A DNA stretch of 25,483 nt from Flavobacterium psychrophilum (lineage in GTDB: Bacteria; Bacteroidota; Bacteroidia; Flavobacteriales; Flavobacteriaceae), in NCBI GenBank assembly GCA_945866505.1, contig CAMBHH010000020.1, forward strand, positions 1 to 25,483. The letters are read 5' to 3'. Position 1 is the stretch's first letter. Every line of letters begins with the position of its first letter. Shown here piece after piece: positions 8,624-14,122 of the stretch. Made by a program: the position numbers and the translations under genes. Below the pieces are notes generated by a model, which was not told the DNA's origin, searched no databases, and saw only the letters and a list, made by a program, of their open reading frames with translations.

Positions 8624-8765
8624 GCTAACGTTCCCACGCTACACGCAGGTTGGGGTTAATAATTACTTGTTTTTCAGTTTATTACTGATTTAAAAAATAC
8701 AAGACCGACTTCAAATTGAGCCTAAAGCCCAACTTGCTTGTAGCGTGTGTTGGTGGTTCGGCTTT
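8624..8765. repeat. attC-like palindromic site 3
   Basis: Left arm GCTAACGTTCCCACGCTAC..GCAGGTTGGG (8624-8654), right arm CCCAACTTGCTTGTAGCG (8728-8745) continuing to TGTGTTGGTGG. The arms pair well over ACGCTACA, GCA and GTTGGG. It ends in GGTTCGGCTTT (8755-8765), identical to the right edge of site 2. The central loop is about 70 nt. This is the clearest folded site of the three. Confidence 0.7.
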
Positions 8766-8988
8766 ATTCTGCGAATATATATGTAGTCTTTTTTACTATT
8801 TCTGTTTTAGTTAGCTTTCCATTTTTCGCCAATTCTTTCCACTCGCTTTCTGTCAGTTCAATAAACTTTGAATTCCACGGCTCATTAAAATCAATCTTTC
8901 CTGCTTCTGCCGAATTTAATTCCAATACTTTGTCTTCTAAATGTTCTTCAGATTTTGTATGTTTGCTTATAACTTTATATTTATACAT
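8764..8988 (-). CDS. Small soluble protein, unknown function
   Basis: 74 residues, charged and helical in composition, with motifs VISKHTKSEEHLEDK and FIELTESEWKELAKN. No membrane segment and no recognised family. The stop codon overlaps the right edge of attC-like site 3 by two bases, so the gene starts the next interval of the array, in antisense orientation like the membrane gene before it. The amino-acid mix and the lack of a better frame favour a real gene. Confidence 0.6.
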   Translation of the reverse strand: MYKYKVISKHTKSEEHLEDKVLELNSAEAGKIDFNEPWNSKFIELTESEWKELAKNGKLTKTEIVKKTTYIFAE

Positions 8989-8989
8989 T

Positions 8990-9190
8990 ATGCTTGATTT
9001 TAATTATTATGTTGTTACCTCGTTAGTTAATGACTTTCCGTATTTTACTACTTGTGTTTCTATTAATAACGTATTTTATAGAATTTCTAATTTAGAACTG
9101 TTTTTAGCTGATGGTAAAAGTGGAATTTCTGATGAGATAATAGAATCTATTAATTATAAACTTGTTACAAGTAAGAATTTCACAGTTTAA
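8990..9190 (+). CDS. Possible 66-residue ORF or gene remnant
   Basis: Reads from an ATG one base away from the start of the divergent 74-residue gene, with ordinary-looking sequence (motifs YYVVTSLVNDFPYF and GKSGISDEIIESINYKL). With one base between two divergent starts there is no room for promoters, so this may be the 3' remnant of a larger gene whose front was replaced, rather than a working gene. Confidence 0.3.
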   Translation: MLDFNYYVVTSLVNDFPYFTTCVSINNVFYRISNLELFLADGKSGISDEIIESINYKLVTSKNFTV

Positions 9191-9222
9191 GTTTATTTTT
9201 GTACTTTTGGCTTTTCCAGTTT

Positions 9223-9281
9223 GTTTGTAGAAAGGTCTGTCCTTAAACAGAAGGAGGACTTTAAAATACCCTCCTACAAAC
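9223..9281 (+). other. Candidate branched RNA/DNA fold upstream of a 52-residue ORF
   Basis: An outer stem GTTTGTAG (9223-9230) with CTACAAAC (9274-9281) encloses two hairpins: AAGG-TCTGT-CCTT (9232-9244) and AGGAGG (9252-9257) with CCTCCT (9270-9275), which shares two bases with the outer stem. It ends 3 bp before the ATG at 9285. It could be a leader RNA structure or a degenerate palindromic site. Confidence 0.45.
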
Positions 9282-9284
9282 ACT

Positions 9285-9443
9285 ATGGGTAACATTTACT
9301 CTTTGAAAAATGGACGTTGTTTCAGACGATTGTTCTTAAAATGTTTTAGACACTGGCGCAGTGGTAAACTTGTTTATCCTGTGCACACAGAGTTTATTTC
9401 ATTTTTAGTACCAGCGAAACGCTCATTCTGCAATTGCAGTTAA
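9285..9443 (+). CDS. 52-residue Cys- and Arg-rich ORF, unknown
   Basis: Begins MGNIYSLKNGRCFRRLF and contains CFRHWRSGKLVYP; four Cys and many Arg/Lys/aromatic residues. It is followed after 11 bp by a good rho-independent terminator and preceded by a branched inverted-repeat structure, so a transcript with defined ends is likely. The region is itself rich in short inverted repeats (AGACACTG at 9348-9355 is complementary to CAGTGTCT at 9458-9465; CACTG-GCG-CAGTG at 9351-9363), so the product may be a structured RNA instead of a protein. Confidence 0.4.
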   Translation: MGNIYSLKNGRCFRRLFLKCFRHWRSGKLVYPVHTEFISFLVPAKRSFCNCS

Positions 9444-9454
9444 AACTGGATTTT

Positions 9455-9485
9455 AAGCAGTGTCTGAACCACTGCTTATTTTTTG
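9455..9485 (+). terminator. Rho-independent terminator after the 52-residue ORF
   Basis: Perfect 8-bp stem AAGCAGTG / CACTGCTT with a 7-nt loop, followed by ATTTTTTG on the plus strand. Confidence 0.8.
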
Positions 9486-9504
9486 TCTGTAAAAATAGTG
9501 TTAT

Positions 9505-9735
9505 CTAATCTTCCCCCAAATAATAAAATTTACTTGTCAAAGGTTTATCCACTATTTCTGCAAACTCACCTTTATACCAAAGACACCCCCAACCGCCGTG
9601 TTTTATGGCATAAAAATGGTCTGAAATTATTACTCTTCCATAGACATAATGAATTTCTTCACAGTTAGGAGGTTTAATCCACATACCCTCCTTATAGCGT
9701 TCTTTGCAAATGTCAAAAGCGTCTCCTATCCCCAT
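9505..9735 (-). CDS. 76-residue soluble protein, unknown function
   Basis: Sequence is rich in aromatic residues and Gly, with motifs GMWIKPPNCEEIHYVYG, HGGWGCLWYKGE and TSKFYYLGED. This looks like a compact beta-rich fold. Not recognised. It is oriented away from the 153-residue gene on its right and convergent with the terminator-ended unit on its left. Small single genes of this type fit the passenger character of this block. Confidence 0.6.
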   Translation of the reverse strand: MGIGDAFDICKERYKEGMWIKPPNCEEIHYVYGRVIISDHFYAIKHGGWGCLWYKGEFAEIVDKPLTSKFYYLGED

Positions 9736-9806
9736 AATTCTAAATTTTTAATTTATGTAGCTAATTTAGTAAATATATTTCTTATGTTTGATAAAAACTT
9801 TTTATT

Positions 9807-10268
9807 ATGACTCATATTAACATTATCCATAATTTAGAAAATCTTACAAGCTCTCAAAAGTATAATTTAGAGATAGTTGAAAACATTACTAACAATTTAA
9901 ACTCTATAAGACCTATAAATATTATAGAAAATGTGTTGGCATACGATGGAAAAAATTTTACAATTAAGCAAGGTGGATTTTTAAACAGATTTCTTATAGA
10001 TGATATTAACGTTACTCTTGAAGATAATAAAGAAAAACACTTAAACTTTATAAAAGAGACAATAAAAGAGCATTTTAAAAACTTTGACTACTACAGTAAA
10101 AAGTTGCCAAATGAGTTAGAAAATTTGAAATTTGTATTATCATCAACTATAAAATATTATGAGTTAAATATGGAGTTAGACTTTCCTACTTATTACAGAG
10201 ACTCTGAATTTAAAGATAATATCGACTTACTAAAACAAGCTGTTGAAAAGGAGTTAGCTAAAACTTAA
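9807..10268 (+). CDS. 153-residue helical protein, unknown function
   Basis: Very AT-rich gene coding a polar protein rich in Asn, Ile, Lys and Leu with long helical stretches (KEHFKNFDYYSKKLPNELE, then DNIDLLKQAVEKELAKT at the end). No signal peptide, no membrane segment, no family recognised. A perfect -7 element TATGTTTG lies at 9783-9790, 16 bp before the ATG, but no good -33 box. The 3' end overlaps the convergent 61-residue gene by 11 bp. The base composition is more AT-rich than the core genes, which suits an acquired gene. Confidence 0.7.
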   Translation: MTHINIIHNLENLTSSQKYNLEIVENITNNLNSIRPINIIENVLAYDGKNFTIKQGGFLNRFLIDDINVTLEDNKEKHLNFIKETIKEHFKNFDYYSKKLPNELENLKFVLSSTIKYYELNMELDFPTYYRDSEFKDNIDLLKQAVEKELAKT

Positions 10269-10443
10269 TTTCTTTACCTATTAACTGCTTTTCTTCTGTT
10301 GTAAGTTCAGTTATCCCTACATATATATTTTGTGGGTTAGAGTAGCACAGACCTTTTTCTAAATGCTGTATGTAAACAAGTTCTCCACTCATAAGTTGCT
10401 GAATTTCATTTGGAGTTAATTTTACTAGCTTTTCCGTATTCAT
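10258..10443 (-). CDS. 61-residue small protein, unknown function
   Basis: Begins MNTEKLVKLTPNEIQQLMSG and ends in LTTEEKQLIGKEIKF; charged, with no membrane segment. Clear coding character for its size. It overlaps the end of the 153-residue gene by 11 bp in convergent orientation. Not recognised. Confidence 0.55.
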   Translation of the reverse strand: MNTEKLVKLTPNEIQQLMSGELVYIQHLEKGLCYSNPQNIYVGITELTTEEKQLIGKEIKF

Positions 10444-10641
10444 TTTCGTTTAGTTTTATTTCTAAACGCTGTCGGTTGCTTTTCCACTTTTGGTTCTTTA
10501 AGCTGACCACCAACTCATAAATATACGCAACTCCAAAAGCTACAATACATCTAATCGGTTGATTTTTAATTTTTTATTTCCGAAAACATAAATAAACGCA
10601 TTGCGTTTATTTGTGTTGTCGCTCTTAAAGTTTATTTAAAT
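10444..10641. repeat. Intergenic stretch with inverted repeats
   Basis: No gene seen. A near-perfect palindrome lies at 10590-10612: 11-bp arms around one base, containing AATAAACGCA and TGCGTTTATT. It may end transcripts of the small gene on its right, although the T-tract is poor. GCTGACCACCAACT (10501-10514) resembles the reverse complement of the right end of attC-like site 3, so a decayed site in opposite orientation is possible. Confidence 0.35.
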
Positions 10642-10827
10642 TTAATTGCTCTTAATCGACAATGCGTTTTGTTCTTTTTGAAACGCATTACTTTTTTGGC
10701 TTAAATATTTTTTGAAATCATCAATGTTCATTCCATAAGTTTCTTCCGCAATTTTAGTTCGAATCTCCGTAAAAGTTGCAACCGTGTCGAAACTTTTAGT
10801 TTTCTCCTGTGTTTTACTATTTTCCAT
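10642..10827 (-). CDS. 61-residue helical protein, unknown (antitoxin-sized)
   Basis: Begins MENSKTQEKTKSFDTVATF and continues EIRTKIAEETYGMNIDDFKK. It is a charged, helical, cytoplasmic protein. Its size and the pattern 'D.V..F.EIR.KI..E..GM....K.YL' recall small antitoxin-like proteins of Bacteroidota, but I cannot name a family. It lies 38 bp downstream of the recombinase on the same strand and has its own -7 element (TATTTTTG on the minus strand, 10846-10853), so it can be expressed independently. Confidence 0.6.
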   Translation of the reverse strand: MENSKTQEKTKSFDTVATFTEIRTKIAEETYGMNIDDFKKYLSQKSNAFQKEQNALSIKSN

Positions 10828-10845
10828 ACGCTATAATTCCAATCC

Positions 10846-10853
10846 CAAAAATA
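10846..10853 (-). promoter_or_regulatory. -7 promoter element for the 61-residue gene next to the recombinase
   Basis: TATTTTTG on the minus strand matches TAnnTTTG exactly and lies 18 bp before the ATG. The nearest TTTG upstream is at 15 bp spacing, shorter than usual. Confidence 0.4.
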
Positions 10854-10865
10854 GGAAAATTTGTA

Positions 10866-11960
10866 TTACAAATTATCTAAAGGACTAATAATTTTCCGAA
10901 TACTTTTGTCGCTTACTTCAGTATAAATCAGGGTGGTTTTTATGTCGTTATGCCCTAAAAGTTCTTGAATAAATCGAATGTCGGTGCCTTGTTCTAGTAG
11001 ATGAGTAGCAAAACTGTGTCGCAAACTATGAATACCTACTGTTTTGTTGATTTTTGCTTTTTGTAAAGCGTTTTTAAAAACCTGTTGCGCACTGCGGCTG
11101 CTATATTGTCCGCCAAACTGTCCTTCAAATAAATACAATTTGGGTTTGTATACTAAAAAATAAGTACGAAGTTGCGGTAGGATACTTTCAGGCAAATTGA
11201 CATAGCGGTCTTTTTTACCCTTGGCTCGTTCGATAAAAACTTGCATCGCTTTGCTGTCAATATCGGTAATTTTTAGATTCACAATTTCCGAAACTCGCAA
11301 TCCCAAACCATAACACAGTTTAAGCATAGTATTGTGTTTTAAATTTGCGGTGGTTTCTAACAGCTTTTTTATGTCTTTGGGAGCAATAACTTTTGGTAAT
11401 TGTAGTGCTTTTTTGGGACGAGGAATTTCTAATAAAAAGCGCTCTCGTCCCAACACCTGCTCATAATAAAATTTTATAGCATTGATGCGGCTGTGAATCG
11501 TGGCTTCTGATAATTGTAGTTCGTTGATGCAATACAAAATATAGTTGCGAATATCTTCTACAGTGGAGCTTTCACCGGGGATTTCTTTCAAGAAATTCAA
11601 ATAAATTCCAAATTCATTGCGATAGGTTTTTAGTGTTGAGGCACTCTAGCCTTTTAATTGTATTTCTTCGATATATCGTTTTAAGACGAATTGATTACCG
11701 TCTTGAATTTGGGACAATGCCGATTTTCCTTCCGTTAGTGCAATCTTAAACCGAATCCGATTTTCCTCCGTATCCGGAAGGTGCCAAGCCACTAGAGATT
11801 GACTCCATCGCGCTCCATCAATTTCCTTAATTCGGGAAATCCATTCGGCGTTCTTTTCGAAATAAACGGCGATTCTTTTGCTGCCTCTATGTGTGATTAT
11901 TTTAGCGCTCCACTGCATAAGCCGTATTTTTCTATGGCTAAAGTAAGGAAAAATTGTCAT
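10866..11960 (-). pseudogene. Tyrosine recombinase gene interrupted by one amber codon
   Basis: One frame of 364 codons (Met15, at 11918, is a likely alternative start) with a single in-frame TAG at codon 105 (11646-11648). Residues 15-95 form an extra N-terminal domain with WSAKIITHRGSKRIAVYF and GARWSQSLVAWHLPDTEEN, known from Bacteroidota integrases. After the stop, SASTLKTYRNEF is the start of the SAM-like core-binding domain; Tyr is usual at the amber position in LKGY-type motifs, so TAT/TAC to TAG is the likely change. The catalytic domain is intact: Arg222 (LGLRVSE), Lys near 249 (AKGKKDR), His311 and Arg314 (HSLRHSF), His337 (LGHND), Tyr346 (IYTEV). The C-terminus ISPLDNL recalls integron integrases, but the IntI-specific insertion is not seen. 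Confidence 0.85.
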
Positions 11961-12218
11961 TTATTAAAAATCAACTGCTTAATACTAGTAAAATGGGCTC
12001 GTCAGTTGCTGTTTTTGCGCTCGTCAGTAACTATTTTTAAAAGCATCAGTATTGTATTTATGAAAGATGTACATCTTTTGGAATATTCCTGTACATATTT
12101 TAGCTCATTGCTGTACATCTTTTACTCTAAAGATGTACAGCAATACAATTTAGTGTCCCGCACTTTTAATAACTTTGTCCCTTCGAACTTATTTTATCAC
12201 CCTAACGAATCTATTTTT
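11961..12218. promoter_or_regulatory. Palindrome-rich divergent control region between recombinase and HU gene
   Basis: Contains a direct repeat of about 20 bp at period 22 (11997-12016 and 12019-12038, core GCTCGTCAGT). It also holds a perfect 16-bp palindrome AAAGATGTACATCTTT (12063-12078), GGAATATTCC (12080-12089), and a perfect 16-bp inverted repeat with a 6-bp spacer (12107-12122 and 12129-12144). AAAGATGTACA thus occurs four times in alternating orientation. A -7 element TAACTTTG lies at 12170-12177 for the HU gene; its -33 box (TTTA at 12149) is weak. Confidence 0.6.
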
Positions 12219-12602
12219 ATGGCTGTATCTTTCAAAATGGTGCCAAAGAAAAACAATTTGGCATCACCACCCGAAACAAAATATTATCCTTGTGCAGTGC
12301 ATAATGGTGAGGTCAATCTAAACCAATTAGCGGCTATTGTTGCTTCGCGTTCTACTGTGAGTCGCGTTGAATGTTATGGAGTCATTATTGGCTTGACCCA
12401 AGCCATAGGCGAATCCTTGGCTGCAGGTCGCATCGTCAAGATTGATGATCTGGGGACTTTTCAAATCACTTTGCAGGGTTTACCCGCCAATTCTGCTGCC
12501 GATTTAGGAAAATCGAATATCAAAGGGGCGAAAATTATTTACAAACCTTCTAGGGATATGAAAAGTACTTTGAGGCAATTGACCTATAAAAGAATTCGGT
12601 AA
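12219..12602 (+). CDS. HU-family DNA-binding protein (Bacteroidota HU-related type)
   Basis: 127 residues. After a short N-terminal segment (MAVSFKMVPKKNN) it shows the HU/IHF-like fold seen in the HU-related family of Bacteroidota: NLNQLAAIVASRSTVSRVE with helices, then GRIVKIDDLGTFQITLQ, the equivalent of the HU core G-F-G segment, and a basic C-terminus (PSRDMKSTLRQLTYKRIR). It should bind and bend DNA. The frame is open far upstream, but the family begins at MAVSF and the palindromic control region lies in front, so this ATG was used. HU-type proteins assist many tyrosine recombinases, but this protein may equally be an unrelated nucleoid protein. Confidence 0.85.
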   Translation: MAVSFKMVPKKNNLASPPETKYYPCAVHNGEVNLNQLAAIVASRSTVSRVECYGVIIGLTQAIGESLAAGRIVKIDDLGTFQITLQGLPANSAADLGKSNIKGAKIIYKPSRDMKSTLRQLTYKRIR

Positions 12603-12627
12603 TAGCCAAGAAACGCTATACTGAAAA

Positions 12628-12780
12628 ATGCGTTACAAAGATTTCTTGCACATAAAACTCTTAGAAAAAATAGCCGTGGGCGAAAGTTTCATACACGAAG
12701 CGATAATTTCGGGAAAAGGCATTCTTGTTGACAAAATCACTTCATCGAGAGAAATAATACTAAAAACGTTTATAAAATAG
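12628..12780 (+). CDS. 50-residue ORF, unknown
   Basis: Begins MRYKDFLHIKLLEKIAVGES and ends SSREIILKTFIK. Ordinary amino-acid mix, 25 bp after the HU gene on the same strand, so co-transcription is possible. No family recognised; it might be a fragment of a longer gene cut by the REP-like element that follows 7 bp later. Confidence 0.35.
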   Translation: MRYKDFLHIKLLEKIAVGESFIHEAIISGKGILVDKITSSREIILKTFIK

Positions 12781-12787
12781 TCCACAG

Positions 12788-12921
12788 CATAAGGCTATTT
12801 GTCACTCCGCAGGAGTCTCAACGCACGAGAGTAGGGACGCTTACAGCGTGACAAATAGGTGTGGAAGATTGGATTAAATCAATAGTTCACACAAAACCCT
12901 GAAGAACCAAATATAATAATG
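12788..12921. repeat. REP/MITE-like repeat, copy 1
   Basis: Core hairpin CTATTTGTCAC...GTGACAAATAG (about 12794-12858) containing TCTC-AACGCAC-GAGA, followed by GTGGAAGATT and the right-end sequence TTCACACAAAACCCTGAAG (12886-12904). It matches copy 2 at 13968-14101 at roughly 85-90% by eye and in the same orientation. The left terminal repeat present at copy 2 is missing here. Confidence 0.75.
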
Positions 12922-12949
12922 TGTGGTGTAAAAAACACAAAAGACCAAT

Positions 12950-13459
12950 TTACCCCATTGATTTTTTGGTGCGTTTCATCCTTTTGTAATGCGATTGATG
13001 AAGATTTTTAGTACCGGTAATGATGCTGATATTGCCGTCGATTTCCAACATTGCCAACTTTACATCCGAAAAATGTTCCACTCCATGTTCTCGTATCGCT
13101 TCTTTTAATTCATCGTGGGTGATGTTTAATTTGCTCAACGCTTTGAAATCTATTTTCCCGTCGTGGATTAAGATTTCTGGCTTTTCTTGCATAAAATCAC
13201 TGAATTTCGGGAATTTATACATTAATTTTTTTAAAGTAAAGTTGATGATAAAAAGTACAGCAGCTGCGGCCAAACCACCCCAAAGACTCGTGTCGCTTCC
13301 TACCATCGCATTTTGAACCGAGTTGCTAATCAACAAAATTAGAATGACATCGGCGGTGTTGAGTTGTGATAATTCCTTTTTGCCGAAAAGTCGTAAAGCG
13401 ACGACCATAAAAAAATATACGGCAGCACTTCGAATAATAATATCAAAATAAGGATTCAT
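12950..13459 (-). CDS. DUF421 membrane protein (YetF/YcaP type)
   Basis: 169 residues. Three N-terminal membrane segments (residues about 8-25, 38-52, 62-78) include LRLFGKKELSQLNTADVILI and the conserved SNSVQNAMVG loop. A cytoplasmic alpha/beta domain follows with EKPEILIHDGKIDFKALSK and HDELKEAIREHGVE, both typical of the family. DUF421 proteins occur widely; some Firmicute members affect spore germination or stress, but the biochemical role is unknown. The gene is bracketed by two same-orientation repeat copies (12788-12921 and 13968-14101) and a separate MITE-like element lies 26 bp upstream of its start, so its promoter region has been invaded or shaped by repeats. Confidence 0.9.
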   Translation of the reverse strand: MNPYFDIIIRSAAVYFFMVVALRLFGKKELSQLNTADVILILLISNSVQNAMVGSDTSLWGGLAAAAVLFIINFTLKKLMYKFPKFSDFMQEKPEILIHDGKIDFKALSKLNITHDELKEAIREHGVEHFSDVKLAMLEIDGNISIITGTKNLHQSHYKRMKRTKKSMG

Positions 13460-13484
13460 ATTTTTTGTTTAAAATTACATTAGG

Positions 13485-13658
13485 GCATTCGCTTTTAGAA
13501 AGTTTGCCACAGATTCATAGATTTTTAAAGTGCCAAAATCTATTAAAAGACACTGATTTATTAATTTGCGTAATAAACATGCTCTTTATTTTCAAAATCT
13601 GTGAATCTGTGGCGTTTGTTTTTTATTTTAGCTGGCATTAAATTTTAAAAGCGAATAC
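13485..13658. repeat. MITE-like element with nested inverted repeats
   Basis: Outer terminal repeats GCATTCGCTTTTA (13485-13497) and the complement TAAAAGCGAATAC (13646-13658), one mismatch. Inner repeats GCCACAGATTCATAGATTTT (13506-13525) and its near complement at 13594-13613, two mismatches. About 174 bp with no coding capacity: a non-autonomous element or a large hairpin. Confidence 0.65.
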
Positions 13659-13908
13659 CGTGAAAGTACACCATTTTATTGGTATAATGGTACTTCGTCT
13701 CTTCAAGTGGTTTTGAATAGTAATGCGACAGCTTTACGATTCAATCCCTCCCAAAAGCGGAATCACTTGACCTGACGACCAATTATCATTTTACTCTTTT
13801 ATTTATAGCTAACCATCGGTCTCTTTGAGTAATTTTTTAATAAAACACGTCAACAGACGCCTAAAGTTTGACTGATTGCATACATATAATGTAAAGCATA
13901 AAAAACAA
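13659..13908. other. Non-coding stretch with stem-loops between two MITE-like elements
   Basis: No gene seen. An imperfect hairpin lies at 13664-13695 (AAGTACACCATT against AATGGTACTT). A nested one lies at 13703-13770: outer TCAAGTG/CACTTGA, inner TTGAAT/ATTCAA. The stretch may consist of remains of further repeat copies. Confidence 0.45.
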
Positions 13909-14089
13909 GGTACTACTGGGTTTTGTGTGAAAATAAAAAAGAACGAAATCATTTAAAAAGCACAAAATATAAAGCTATTTGTCACTCCGTAGGAGTCTCA
14001 ACGCACGAGACTAGGGACTCTTACAGCTTGACAAATAGGGGTGGAAGATTGAATCTAATTAATTAGTTCACACAAAACCCAGAAGAACC
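13909..14089. repeat. MITE-like element containing REP copy 2
   Basis: Terminal inverted repeats of 23 bp: 13909-13931 and 14067-14089. The inner 16 bp (CTGGGTTTTGTGTGAA and its complement) are perfect and the outer 7 have two mismatches. Inside is the hairpin CTATTTGTCA...TGACAAATAG shared with copy 1. Length is 181 bp, without coding capacity. No clear target-site duplication. Confidence 0.75.
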
Positions 14090-14122
14090 AAAAAATAATA
14101 ATCATCAAATAGAACACAAAAA

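Noticed and set aside
8747..8989. Front part of a 147-codon ORF on the plus strand
   Set aside because: It overlaps attC-like site 3 and is antisense to the better supported 74-residue gene.
9483..9668. 61-codon plus-strand ORF
   Set aside because: Antisense to the 76-residue gene at 9505-9735, which has a more protein-like composition.
10866..11960. Calling the recombinase a true IntI integron integrase
   Set aside because: The extra segment specific to IntI between the catalytic Lys and His-x-x-Arg motifs is not visible, and the N-terminal domain is of another type.
11799..12218. N-terminal extension of the HU-family gene
   Set aside because: The open frame runs antisense through the recombinase gene and across the palindromic control region; the family begins at the ATG at 12219.
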